From the NCBI RefSeq assembly GCF_010119205.1, contig NZ_WRXM01000002.1, positions 488,982 to 552,981 on the forward strand: 64,000 bases of DNA, in the 5' to 3' direction. The DNA is from Haloarcula limicola. GTDB taxonomy: Archaea > Halobacteriota > Halobacteria > Halobacteriales > Haloarculaceae. The notes beneath the pieces are model-generated. The model saw only the letters and a program-made list of their open reading frames with translations, was not told the origin of the DNA and did not search any database. Both the position numbers and the translations under genes were made by a program. Positions 8,297 to 17,767 of the stretch are shown here, one piece after another (the stretch's first letter is position 1; the number at the start of each line of letters is the position of its first letter).

Positions 8297-9691
8297 ATGA
8301 TGGATAGCGGATGGCGGTACCGGGTGGCCAGCGTGACGGGCGTCGTCGTCCTCACAGCACTCGCTGTCACGCTCGTGAATAACGCGACCGTCCAATCGGT
8401 CGCGACGATGGTTCCCTTACTTGACCGACTGTCGCCGGATCCGCCGGTGGGTCCGGAGTTCGCCTTCGAACTGTTGATAGCCGCCGGCGTGTTCGCCGGT
8501 GCGTTCCTACCACTGTACAAGCCTCGTCCGCGCCGGATCCTCGACACTATCTCGCTCGTGCAGAAGCGAGTGTTCGTCGCGGTGTTCGCCCTCGCGACGA
8601 TCGGCTACTTCGATTACAGCTACCAGCTCCCGCGGCTGACGGTGCTGCTGATGACGCCGCTATTGTTGATTGTGCTCCCGGCCTGGTTCGTCTGGATTCG
8701 TCAGCGGCCGTCTTCGAAGGGCGAACGCACGCTCGTCGTCGGCGACAATCTAGGGACTATCGACGCGGTGGCCCGCGAAGTCGACGGGCTGTTGCTTGGA
8801 TATCTCTGCCCAACGAGTGCGGTCGCCGCACCGATCGGTGTCTCTGGACTGGCTACCGACGGCGGCGAGTCGATCGGGATGGAACGCCTCGGCGGACTCT
8901 CACGTATCGAAGACGTGCTCGTTGAGTACGATGTAGGAACGGTCGTTTTGGCGTTCGGTCACGCTGACCGTGCGGAGTTCTTCGGAGCGTTGGATGCCTG
9001 CTACGAGCACGGCGTCAACGCGAAGGTCCACCGCGACCATACTGATTCAGTGTTGGTCGCAGAAGGGCAGGTCGGGCCGCTCGTCGACGTCGAGATCGAA
9101 CCCTGGGACGTACAGGACTATCTATTGAAACGCGCGTTCGACATCGTGTTCGCTGTGGGTGGGTTGGTCGTGTTGTCACCTGTAATCGTGGGGATCGCGT
9201 TAGCTATCAAGTTAGATGATGGGGGGTCGGTTCTGTATCAACAAGAGCGGACTGCTGTCTTCGGAGAGACGTTTGACGTGTACAAGTTCCGGTCGATGAC
9301 ACCTGAAGGTGAGTCCGCGACACCCATTGATGACGGGGACAACGACCGGATTACCGGCATAGGGCAGGTGCTGCGACAGACACACCTCGATGAAATTCCA
9401 CAGCTCTGGTCGATTCTGAAAGGCGACATGAGCGTCGTCGGACCGCGAGCGGTGTGGACTGACGAAGAAGCGTTGTTGGAAGCCGAGACACAGTCCTGGC
9501 GACAGCGGTGGTTCGTCAAACCCGGCCTGACGGGGCTAGCGCAGGTCAACAACGTCAAGAGCACGAACCCGACACAAAAGCACCAACTTGATCTCAAGTA
9601 TATCCGGGAACAATCGTTTTGGTTTGATACGCAGTTGGTTGTCCGTCAGGTCTGGAAAGTGGGCGTCGATGTGTATCTAACTCTGCAGTAG
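8297..9691 (+). CDS. Polyprenyl-phosphate sugar-1-phosphate transferase (WbaP/WcaJ-like)
   Basis: Initiating enzyme of glycan assembly: it moves a sugar-1-phosphate from a UDP-sugar to a polyprenyl phosphate in the membrane. Of 464 residues, the first 140 or so carry four membrane helices. The middle holds a Rossmann-like domain (RTLVVGDNLGTIDAVA). The last 190 are the catalytic bacterial sugar transferase domain: LLKRAFDIVFAVGGLVVLSP, VYKFRSM, DEIPQLWSILKGDMSVVGPR and KPGLTGLAQVN, all intact. Two tandem ATG codons open the gene; 8297 is taken. It lies just before the AT-rich glycan island and may prime the glycan built there. Confidence 0.9.
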   Translation: MMDSGWRYRVASVTGVVVLTALAVTLVNNATVQSVATMVPLLDRLSPDPPVGPEFAFELLIAAGVFAGAFLPLYKPRPRRILDTISLVQKRVFVAVFALATIGYFDYSYQLPRLTVLLMTPLLLIVLPAWFVWIRQRPSSKGERTLVVGDNLGTIDAVAREVDGLLLGYLCPTSAVAAPIGVSGLATDGGESIGMERLGGLSRIEDVLVEYDVGTVVLAFGHADRAEFFGALDACYEHGVNAKVHRDHTDSVLVAEGQVGPLVDVEIEPWDVQDYLLKRAFDIVFAVGGLVVLSPVIVGIALAIKLDDGGSVLYQQERTAVFGETFDVYKFRSMTPEGESATPIDDGDNDRITGIGQVLRQTHLDEIPQLWSILKGDMSVVGPRAVWTDEEALLEAETQSWRQRWFVKPGLTGLAQVNNVKSTNPTQKHQLDLKYIREQSFWFDTQLVVRQVWKVGVDVYLTLQ

Positions 9692-9941
9692 TGGAGAAAC
9701 AAATTAGAAATACTTCGAAAAGAATATATTGAGTGTCTGTTTCTTAGATTTCGATGATGGCCCTATCTCTTCTAATGTTTATAATACCTATAACTAAGTT
9801 ATATAAAAGTAGTTGAGATTATTTTAGACTTCAGACATTTTTTACTGAAAATTTAAGATAGAAGAACCTGAGAAAGAGATTAACAGTCAGATCAACAATC
9901 AAGCATCGGGTCATTTATTCATAGGCGTTGAGTTTGACCGA

Positions 9942-9989
9942 ATGATGGAGGTTGGGGATCAGCAAATGGAGGACAAGTTCCGTGAGTAA
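9942..9989 (+). other. Short open frame overlapping the GT2 start
   Basis: A 15-codon frame (MMEVGDQQMEDKFRE) starts at ATGATG and ends at the TAA at 9987-9989, overlapping the GTG start of the next gene at 9982. It may be a leader that couples translation, or chance; no homologue is recognised. Confidence 0.25.
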
Positions 9990-10788
9990 TATTTCTGTAT
10001 TGCTCCCTACTGCCGCTACGAGCGACCCCGATGGTTTGCAAAGAGCACATCGAAGCATCACCGAACAAACGATACCACCGGCAGAAATCATTTTGGTGAC
10101 TAATCAGCCGCTCACGGAAGATATCGAAACGACGATTAGCGGCTTAGTCAATACGCACTCAGCTACTGAGCATGAACACTTTCCTGACGCCCAAGGCTTA
10201 GGAGGCGTGCTTCAAGAGGGCCTCAAGAGATGCTCAGAACCCTTTGTGGCACGAATGGATGCTGACGATATTTCTCACCCCGAACGATTCGCCGCCCAGC
10301 TACCTGTCCTTACAGAAACCGAGTCAGATATCGTAGGATCACATCTCGCTGAATTCCGCGAAGATTCCGAAACACCAGAACGAACACGCGAAGTTCCTAT
10401 ATCTCATGGCGAGATCTCTGAGTGGATGCCGTGGCGATGTCCGTTAAATCATCCCACTACTATGTTTGATCGTGAAGTCGTTCTTAATGTAGGGGGGTAT
10501 CGTGATTTCCCGATGATGGAGGACTGGGACTTATGGGCACGGTGTCTTGCGGCCGGACTACAGTTCCGCAATATTGACCAGATACTTGTCCGAGCGAAAA
10601 TCAACAACCTCGGGGATCGCCGAGGTGGTGTTGATTATGCAAAGGCAGAGATTCAAATGGCACGGAGATTACGGGAACTCGGTATAGCTTCTAGACGAGA
10701 TACTTTGCAGCATCTTTGTCTTCGTATTCCCCCAAGACTTTTATCATCAAATACACGTGAAGTAATTTATCAGACATTTGTTCGATGA
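9982..10788 (+). CDS. Glycosyltransferase family 2 (GT-A fold)
   Basis: Inverting GT-A glycosyltransferase of about 268 residues. Seen: N-terminal ISVLLPTAA strand, metal-binding VARMDADDISHPERF with its DxD motif near residues 87-90, and C-terminal GGYRDFPMMEDWDLWARCL, where EDWDLW is the usual catalytic-base region. The start is taken as GTG at 9982, because a Shine-Dalgarno-like GGAGG sits nine bases upstream and the protein then begins right at the first strand; a TTG at 9952 is the longer option. The stop overlaps ATGATG at 10785, leading into the next glycosyltransferase. It is likely an operon with that gene. Donor and acceptor are unknown. Confidence 0.85.
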   Translation: MSNISVLLPTAATSDPDGLQRAHRSITEQTIPPAEIILVTNQPLTEDIETTISGLVNTHSATEHEHFPDAQGLGGVLQEGLKRCSEPFVARMDADDISHPERFAAQLPVLTETESDIVGSHLAEFREDSETPERTREVPISHGEISEWMPWRCPLNHPTTMFDREVVLNVGGYRDFPMMEDWDLWARCLAAGLQFRNIDQILVRAKINNLGDRRGGVDYAKAEIQMARRLRELGIASRRDTLQHLCLRIPPRLLSSNTREVIYQTFVR

Positions 10789-10877
10789 TGTTTGGATATA
10801 TCCCATTATATCATCTCAAACATTTTGGAATAGAAGACATCGATAGAATTAGAAGAATACAATTACTTTTTGAGTCT

Positions 10878-12059
10878 ATGGCAGAAATTGCACTCTTTCA
10901 TCCTGGAATTATGCGTCACGGAGGGGGAGAATCTGTAGCCGCGCATACTATTGAGGCTCTTACAGACCGCCACTCACTCACAGTATTCTCTTTAGACGAA
11001 CCTAATGTGAAAGAATTAAACAAGCGACATGGTACAGATATCCGACCCGAAGAGATACAGTATCAGAATCCCCTTCCTATTCTCAACAGGACGCTTCGTC
11101 CATCAATCACCGTTGTAAATGAGTTCCTTGGTTCCTCTCTCCAGTTAGATGCACTAGCGTCTGCACTCATTCAGGCCGTAACTAGTTATCGCTCATTTGC
11201 GGAGTATGACCTTTTTTTCTCGACAAGTAACGAGTTCGTCACTAATACGCCAGTCATACAGTATATCCATTTTCCGATCTACTCTTCATTCCAACACGCC
11301 CGGTTCGAGCCCTGGGCTCCCTCGAAAAAGTACCGATTATATCGTTCGATTTGCCGTCGAGTTGCTGGTGCAGAAGACATGATGAATAAAGGGTCAACCT
11401 TTGTCGCAAACTCGAACTGGACTGCGAATCTGGTTCGTGAATCATACAATACCGACGTAGAAGTAGTATATCCTCCAGTCAGAACCTCTGACTTCGATCC
11501 TAATGATTGGATGGAAAAAGAAGACGGATTCATCGCTATCGGTCGAATCCATCCATCGAAAAAGCAGAAAACAATTATTGAGATTCTTGATCGCCTTCAC
11601 AAACGGGGAGCTTCATATCACCTCCATCTCGTAGGCGGGATTGGTTCCGAATCGTATGCCGCCGAAGTACGGAAACTCGCGGAGAGCCGGCCGTACGTAC
11701 ATCTTGAAGGATATCTTGACAGAGAAGAGATGGTTGAGTTAGTCGAGAAACACAAATATGGTCTTCACGGGCGTCAGTACGAGCACTTCGGGATTTCTGT
11801 CGCAGAACTCGTAGCTGGAGGATGCATCCCGTTTGTTCCCGACGGTGGTGGGCAAGTAGAAATTGTCGGGAAGCGTTCCCAACTCATGTACGAGAATCCC
11901 AGTCAAGCGGTTGAAAAGATTTTATCTGTGACGGGAAATCAGCACCTTCAGCGGGATATTCAAAAAGAACTTAGAGGTCATTGCCTCGATTTTAGCACAG
12001 ACCGTTTCAAGAAGAAGATACAAAGTTTAGTCTCGTCAGAACTATCAGGCTGTAACTAA
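10878..12059 (+). CDS. Glycosyltransferase family 4
   Basis: GT-B glycosyltransferase of about 393 residues. It opens with AEIALFHPGIMRHGGGESVA, the canonical first strand and glycine-rich loop. The donor domain holds FIAIGRIHPSKKQKTIIEIL and a C-terminal EHFGISVAELVAGGCIPFVP, in which the EX7E motif appears as EHFGISVAE. The ATG at 10878 is chosen because it starts at the fold. An in-frame ATG at 10785, overlapping the stop of the previous gene, would add 31 residues without homology to the family start but would give translational coupling. It lies in AT-rich DNA with the GT2 gene upstream. Confidence 0.85.
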   Translation: MAEIALFHPGIMRHGGGESVAAHTIEALTDRHSLTVFSLDEPNVKELNKRHGTDIRPEEIQYQNPLPILNRTLRPSITVVNEFLGSSLQLDALASALIQAVTSYRSFAEYDLFFSTSNEFVTNTPVIQYIHFPIYSSFQHARFEPWAPSKKYRLYRSICRRVAGAEDMMNKGSTFVANSNWTANLVRESYNTDVEVVYPPVRTSDFDPNDWMEKEDGFIAIGRIHPSKKQKTIIEILDRLHKRGASYHLHLVGGIGSESYAAEVRKLAESRPYVHLEGYLDREEMVELVEKHKYGLHGRQYEHFGISVAELVAGGCIPFVPDGGGQVEIVGKRSQLMYENPSQAVEKILSVTGNQHLQRDIQKELRGHCLDFSTDRFKKKIQSLVSSELSGCN

Positions 12060-12084
12060 GATAGACTGTAGTTAATACGTAATG

Positions 12085-13218
12085 TTACTCTCCAATGGTT
12101 TCTGCATACAGTTCCATAATCTGCTCAGTAATGCGTTCTGGTGAGTACTGCTCCATTACCATTGTTCTGTTCTGAGATCCAATCATATCAATTTTACTCG
12201 CCGCGAATCTAATCGCCTTTGCTAACTGTTTTGCGTCTTTCGGTGGACAGAGGAACTCTTCTGAAGGAACAATATCAGATGGTCCACCTATATTGGTCGC
12301 TACGACGGGAAGTGAGGCCTGCATCGCCTCAAGTAAAGTGCGGCCGAACGGCTCCGGCCAAATTCCAGGGTGAACGAATATGTCGGCCTTGGCGTACTCA
12401 CTTTCGATATCAGAATATGGGATCCGACCAATAATACTAACCTGATCCGTAACACTAAGCTCATTTATTTTCTGTATGAGTTGTATCTTTTGTGGGCCAT
12501 CTCCTACGATACGAATCTCAAAATTTTTCGGCAAATACGCTGCTGATTGAACAAGATACTGGACTCCTTTTCGCTTGATTAAAGATCCAACATATAAGAT
12601 TCGGATGGTTTCATTGTCTTCGGATTCTGTCGAGATCTCAAACGAAGGGTCCACCATATTTGGAATCGTCGCAATATTATTACCATCAAATCCGTTTTCA
12701 ACATAAACACTCTCACTCTCGGCGCTTAGACAAATGAACTGGTTTATATTTTGAGCAAGTATCCTAAGGATCCGGCCAGTTGTGGGCATAAACAGCCTGT
12801 CGTATACTTTCCTCGGACCAGTTGCACGCACACCGTAGGCAGACTTTGGGAGGAGTGCGTACGAATTGAGCGTCGCGACACTTGGAATAGAGAGTAACCG
12901 ACTGACCACACCGAGAGCAGGATGATAGTATACGTTATACCCATGAAGTATATCGAATTCAGCGAGCAATTCGCGGTGCCTCAAGAGTTTTATTGCGACG
13001 AATATGTTCGGCAGTTCTAATGGAAATGTTGAGTGTGTGCCGAGCCGTTTGACTCGCACACCGTTTACTCGTTCCTCGCATTCACCATCGAAACTGATGA
13101 CAAGTACATCATCAATATCATCACGAGATGCTACCTCTTCGGCAAGGAGTTGAACACTAATTTCTCCACCCCCGTGGACATTTGGGGGATAACTAGGGGT
13201 GACGAAGCAGATCTTCAT
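12085..13218 (-). CDS. Glycosyltransferase family 4
   Basis: GT-B enzyme of 377 residues. The N-terminus KICFVTPSYPPNVHGGGEIS is the typical acceptor-domain start. ILYVGSLIKRKGVQYLV opens the donor domain, and PFGRTLLEAMQASLPVVAT carries the EX7E region near residue 296. The gene points left and converges on the preceding GT4 gene with only about 25 bases between stops. It follows another minus-strand GT4 (13274-14452) with a 55-base gap, so the two are probably co-transcribed. Sugar specificity is unknown. Confidence 0.88.
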   Translation of the reverse strand: MKICFVTPSYPPNVHGGGEISVQLLAEEVASRDDIDDVLVISFDGECEERVNGVRVKRLGTHSTFPLELPNIFVAIKLLRHRELLAEFDILHGYNVYYHPALGVVSRLLSIPSVATLNSYALLPKSAYGVRATGPRKVYDRLFMPTTGRILRILAQNINQFICLSAESESVYVENGFDGNNIATIPNMVDPSFEISTESEDNETIRILYVGSLIKRKGVQYLVQSAAYLPKNFEIRIVGDGPQKIQLIQKINELSVTDQVSIIGRIPYSDIESEYAKADIFVHPGIWPEPFGRTLLEAMQASLPVVATNIGGPSDIVPSEEFLCPPKDAKQLAKAIRFAASKIDMIGSQNRTMVMEQYSPERITEQIMELYAETIGE

Positions 13219-13273
13219 GAAGTATCACTATGTGCGAAAAATTTCTTTGAAGAATTCTCGTTCATATTAATCA

Positions 13274-14452
13274 CTATTGGGATGCCCAAATGTTCTCAGA
13301 CAGCTCGTGAATGCTGTTACAGAACTCATCCCATGTCGGTACAATAGACGGGTCCAAATCATTGGGATTTGCATCAAGCAGTTCTGGAAGCTTTGATACC
13401 CATGCGTCAACCGACGGTGGTATAACCTTTACGCCCGGACTTTGGTCAAGAACTTCATGGACGAACGCATCAGAAGAAACTGCTACTGGTGTACGCATAG
13501 CGTATGCTTCTAAGGGTGTAATTCCGTACGACATCCATCCAGGACACGCAAAGACATCGGCAGATTTGTAGTACGAGGATAGTTTCGTCTCTGGGACGTA
13601 TCCCTCAAAGGTAATAGCAGATGCCACGTTCAGGCTTGACGCTAGATGTTGGAGATCGGCCCGCTCGTCGCCCTCTCCAACAATAACGAGCCCGATATCG
13701 TAATTATTTGCACGTAACTTTACAATAGCTTCAATAAGAAGATCAACACGCTTTCGGGAGTCAAGTCGGCTCACACTCAAAATAGTGTGTTCATGCTCCG
13801 ACAGAGCACGGGTTTCAACGGACTCGTACTTGTTTATCCAAGACTCAGAAACACCTGGACGGACTACAGTCGCTTCGATATCATAGAGGGTCTGTAGTTC
13901 CTGCTGGACTTGCCACGATCCGGTAGTGACGTAGTCTGCTTCTTGCAACCCGTGACGCTCAATGTACTGACTGACGGAGGCTCTCACCCGTGTAGCTATT
14001 GAGGGGGTAGATTCTTGATAGAATTCCCCGTGACCTGGAACCATCGAGACCAGCTCCCTAAAACCAGTATCACCTATATAAGGGAGACGGTTTGGTTCGT
14101 CAATAAACCAGAAAACTGAGCCATGTATATGTGGAATATACGGTACTTGGTCAGAAAGTAGTGAATTGGCTAGGAAGAGACGCTTCGTAAACGAATGGGG
14201 GTAAAAAATGTCAATATCGTATTTTTCAACGATTGATCGTACTTTTGCCACATCTCCTGAGATAGACCCAGACGAGAGGATGACATCCACGCCTTCAGGA
14301 ACACCGTAGTCTCTAGCCACCGAAGGATCGTAATCACTAGCAAGTAGGAGGACTTCATTTCCTAGTTCAGAAAAATACCTTGCCTCTTCACAAACCACTC
14401 GCTCAGCACCTCCATGGGTCGAGAGAGAGGGTATAGCGATACAAATATTCAT
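13274..14452 (-). CDS. Glycosyltransferase family 4
   Basis: GT-B enzyme of 392 residues. Seen: NICIAIPSLSTHGGAERVVC at the N-terminus, TILSVSRLDSRKRVDLLIEA at the start of the donor domain, and SYGITPLEAYAMRTPVAVS near the C-terminus, which stands where the EX7E motif is expected but has lost its first glutamate (G-I-T-P-L-E). The change is seen in several active GT4 families, so activity is not excluded. It is the first gene of a leftward two-gene unit, divergent from the polymerase gene at 14587. AT-rich, like its neighbours. Confidence 0.85.
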   Translation of the reverse strand: MNICIAIPSLSTHGGAERVVCEEARYFSELGNEVLLLASDYDPSVARDYGVPEGVDVILSSGSISGDVAKVRSIVEKYDIDIFYPHSFTKRLFLANSLLSDQVPYIPHIHGSVFWFIDEPNRLPYIGDTGFRELVSMVPGHGEFYQESTPSIATRVRASVSQYIERHGLQEADYVTTGSWQVQQELQTLYDIEATVVRPGVSESWINKYESVETRALSEHEHTILSVSRLDSRKRVDLLIEAIVKLRANNYDIGLVIVGEGDERADLQHLASSLNVASAITFEGYVPETKLSSYYKSADVFACPGWMSYGITPLEAYAMRTPVAVSSDAFVHEVLDQSPGVKVIPPSVDAWVSKLPELLDANPNDLDPSIVPTWDEFCNSIHELSENIWASQ

Positions 14453-14586
14453 AGTTGATGAAGAGACGAGCTGCCCTCAAAACGATACCGGAACGCTTCT
14501 ACATCAAGAAATGATTCAGATTATGTCTTGCGGTCACCATTATAGAAACGGAAAAGCTTAATTCTTGGTGGGTCAGAATCGATATC

Positions 14587-16248
14587 GTGTCTGGGATATT
14601 TGGATTCGTAATCGAAAACTGCTCTGATTTCGATTCATCTACACCACGACGATCTGTGGCTATTTTGTGTGCCATACTTATCGGCGGATTATTCATATTT
14701 ACACCAATACTCAATCATATTCTTGGGATATCCGCTGTGCTTTCTGTTCCAGTCGTCGGGATAGTCTATGGAATTGCCGCTATCAAATATCGGAATGTGT
14801 TTACCAGTTTTGTTGTAGCAATTATAGTCACATCAACTTTTGCAGCAAATGTCCCTCTCGTTGCTCAACCAGTCCTTGATTCAATACCGGGAGACATAGG
14901 CCCTAACCTCTGGCTGGTCTACCTCCCCATAGTTGGGGCGTTCTTAATTTTATTTCTTACTGATATTAGCGGCTTCAAAGAGACGTGGGATCTTGAATCA
15001 AAGCTATTTGCCGGGTTTATTGCTTGGACTGCGCTAGGATCCTTAATTTCCTCACCCCCCCGCCCAGATGTTGTTATATATTTTTCCCTCTTTTTATTGT
15101 TTGGCCTCGCAGCGTATCAAGTAGTAAAATACAGTATACTCAACGACCTCATTCAATCCAGATCAGTAGTTGCCATCTTGGGGATAACACTAGTTGGACA
15201 CCTTTCATACGGCGTCTTCCAGTTCTTTTTTCGAGGTGCAGCGCGAATTACCCAGCTCGGTGAGCCGCAAATCACCCAAACCCTTGCAAAGTTTCAATTT
15301 GGACTATTCGGGACCTACCAACTCGGTACGTTTGTGACTGGATTTGCCGGGATGGGATTTCACCTTTCAGCACTAACGGTGTTACTCCTCGGAATCCCCT
15401 TCGCGTTTTACTTGACTGATGAAGGTCCTAAATCGAGAATCTGGCTTTTAGTTCCAGTCGTGGGCGCATTTATTGTGAGAGTTACTGGATCAGATACCGC
15501 ACGTGGTGCGTTCCTAATTGTCCTTACCCTGACCGGAATGAGTATCTTCTACGCATTCCGAAACGAGTGGATACGTTGGATCCGTAACGGCATTGCAAGC
15601 AGTATGAAAGTAGTAACCGTTGCATTGGTTTCTGTTACTATTATCTTCCTTCCCTCTTCGCAGTCAGGAGCTACAACACAACCATCAAATACTGAAGGAA
15701 CAACGGGTGGAAATCCATCGACTAGCACTGATGGAGCGTTAAGTGGGAGTTCACCTACTCCGTCTAGCCATGGCGGGTCCGTGGAATCTTTCTCAGTCCC
15801 GTTTTTTGATCTTTCAAATTTGATGATTAGAATCGAACAGTACGATCTCGGGTTAAGGCTATTTATCGACAATCCAATCACAGGAATTGGCGGTGCGAAT
15901 TTTGTATATTACTTTACCAAATTGGTTGACCCAAACCGTCAGGTTGCGTTACACAACATCTATCTTGCCGTGATTGTCGAGACAGGAGTAATCGGATTTC
16001 TCTTTTATTATGGTTCAATTGGAATGATATTGCTACAAGGGATGAGGACGATCCCAACCGCGGAGTCGTCCTTTGATTCTACCATCCTAATTGCACTCAT
16101 CGCAGGTGTTATTGGAATATTAGCCTATGGGATGTTGGGCCACGCACCGTTAACGAAAGTGACGGTTTTCATACCTTTCTGGATAGTCTTAGCCACAATT
16201 TCAGGAAAGTCAAATATAAACAGAAACGCTGACCACAGTCTATCTTGA
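14587..16248 (+). CDS. O-antigen polymerase/ligase-like membrane protein (Wzy/WaaL type)
   Basis: Membrane protein of 553 residues with about a dozen hydrophobic helices. Near the C-terminus it has VALHNIYLAVIVETGVIGFLF, the H-N-x-x-L...E-x-G pattern of the Wzy_C domain, so it probably polymerises or ligates lipid-linked glycan outside the membrane. A long Ser/Thr/Gly-rich low-complexity loop lies around residues 358-400 and should face outward; it could itself be glycosylated. The start is GTG at 14587; TTAATTC at about 14557-14563 is a fair TATA box 26 nt upstream. It is followed at 60 bases by the flippase gene on the same strand. Confidence 0.82.
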   Translation: MSGIFGFVIENCSDFDSSTPRRSVAILCAILIGGLFIFTPILNHILGISAVLSVPVVGIVYGIAAIKYRNVFTSFVVAIIVTSTFAANVPLVAQPVLDSIPGDIGPNLWLVYLPIVGAFLILFLTDISGFKETWDLESKLFAGFIAWTALGSLISSPPRPDVVIYFSLFLLFGLAAYQVVKYSILNDLIQSRSVVAILGITLVGHLSYGVFQFFFRGAARITQLGEPQITQTLAKFQFGLFGTYQLGTFVTGFAGMGFHLSALTVLLLGIPFAFYLTDEGPKSRIWLLVPVVGAFIVRVTGSDTARGAFLIVLTLTGMSIFYAFRNEWIRWIRNGIASSMKVVTVALVSVTIIFLPSSQSGATTQPSNTEGTTGGNPSTSTDGALSGSSPTPSSHGGSVESFSVPFFDLSNLMIRIEQYDLGLRLFIDNPITGIGGANFVYYFTKLVDPNRQVALHNIYLAVIVETGVIGFLFYYGSIGMILLQGMRTIPTAESSFDSTILIALIAGVIGILAYGMLGHAPLTKVTVFIPFWIVLATISGKSNINRNADHSLS

Positions 16249-16309
16249 ACCACCAAGTTAAGATAAAACGGCCATCTATAGTCAATCGTGCACTAGATAT
16301 AATATAAGT

Positions 16310-17767
16310 ATGAGTTCTTTAATTAAATCTCTTGTCTCAATCCTCTCTGGTAGATTATCTCAAATAATTATTGGTTTGGTATTTACTCCCCTTTTAGTCC
16401 GAATTATCTCACAGGAACAATATGGGAAATATGCAAGTATTTTAGCTGGGATTAGCGTCCTAATGCTTCTTACTAAGGGAGGAATATTCGATGCTAGCAG
16501 AAAAGCTGTTGCCGAATATAGTGGAGAAGAAAGTGACGAGATACTTCCAATATTCTGTTCAATATTTCTAAGTTTAACCTATGGTATAGTTTCAACAGTA
16601 GTGGTTTTTATATCTCTACAATTCGATATAGTCCCTGATAGATACCAGCCTTTGCTTTGGATACTTTCACCTGCCATATTATTCGAAAACCTCCACAATG
16701 CAGCAAGAGGGGTTCTTTATGGTTTAAAAGATGAACACATTGCGGAAGTTCTTCATGTTTCACGCCGTCTAATCTTTGCGGCTACTGGGCTGGTCTTTGC
16801 ATTTGTTGGATATGGTCTTCTTGGTGTATTTTTCGGATATACACTTTCATTCATTCTAACTGGGACCGCAGGTGTTATGGTATTAATTCAGAGGGGAATC
16901 GAATTACCCCCAATCACAAAGGAACTCCTTGAACGTGGGAAGGATATTGCTACGTTTGGGGGATATCAGGTAATTGGCGGGTTAGGTGCCGTATTGCTAT
17001 ATAAAACGGATATTCTGCTGGTTGAACATTTTAAAGGATCTTCTGCTACTGCATTGTACAATAGTGCTATCGTGCCTGCTGAAATGATCTGGTTTGTCCC
17101 AGCAGTCATCCAGCTAGCCTTCCTTCAGCATATAGCCGGTTTGTGGGCTGATAATGAGGTTGAAGCAATTAACAAAGACATTCGTACTGGAGTGAAATAT
17201 GGAATATTATCACTATCATTATTCGGGATTGGACTGTTCGCACTAGCCAATCCGTTTCTGTCAGTGTATTTTGGCCAGGGGTATTCTGAAGCTACCCCAG
17301 TTCTAAAAATACTCATTATTGGCACATTCTTTTTAGGCACAACTCGTGTTATTATACCCGCATTACAGGCTACTGGTTGGATTAGAGAATCTCAAATGAT
17401 TACGATTGGTGGACTCATTCTGAATATCATCGTAAATTTGGTTCTCATTCCGAAATTCGGGATTTTAGGAGCGGCAACAGGGACAGCAATCTCGTATATA
17501 TTTATATTCGCAGGAAACATAATTATCTGGAGACAATCTCCTATTGCTATGGTCCCTCCCTATTTAATTGCAAAGATAATATTTATTCAGGCAGTATTTG
17601 GAGTGGTTTTTCTAAGTCTCGTTTCTATTATCAATCTATCCGCATTATTTTCTCTTCTTGTCTTTCCTCCTCTGGGGTTTTTTCTTTTCTTAATTTTCAA
17701 TATAGCATCAGGGGTTATACCAATCGCAGAAATCAAATCACAAGCAGAAAGACTTTCGATATTATAG
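16310..17767 (+). CDS. Wzx-like polysaccharide flippase (MOP superfamily)
   Basis: Oligosaccharide-lipid flippase of 485 residues with about 12-14 membrane segments. The start IIGLVFTPLLVRIISQEQYGKY is the standard Wzx/RfbX opening, including the conserved PLL-x-R-x-x-x-x-E-x-Y-G pattern. It is predicted to turn the lipid-linked glycan outward so that the neighbouring Wzy-like enzyme can use it. Strongly AT-rich codons (many ATA and TTA) set it apart from core genes. Its stop codon lies against the decayed IS6-type transposase, so the last few residues may have been altered by that insertion; the protein otherwise looks whole. Confidence 0.88.
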   Translation: MSSLIKSLVSILSGRLSQIIIGLVFTPLLVRIISQEQYGKYASILAGISVLMLLTKGGIFDASRKAVAEYSGEESDEILPIFCSIFLSLTYGIVSTVVVFISLQFDIVPDRYQPLLWILSPAILFENLHNAARGVLYGLKDEHIAEVLHVSRRLIFAATGLVFAFVGYGLLGVFFGYTLSFILTGTAGVMVLIQRGIELPPITKELLERGKDIATFGGYQVIGGLGAVLLYKTDILLVEHFKGSSATALYNSAIVPAEMIWFVPAVIQLAFLQHIAGLWADNEVEAINKDIRTGVKYGILSLSLFGIGLFALANPFLSVYFGQGYSEATPVLKILIIGTFFLGTTRVIIPALQATGWIRESQMITIGGLILNIIVNLVLIPKFGILGAATGTAISYIFIFAGNIIIWRQSPIAMVPPYLIAKIIFIQAVFGVVFLSLVSIINLSALFSLLVFPPLGFFLFLIFNIASGVIPIAEIKSQAERLSIL

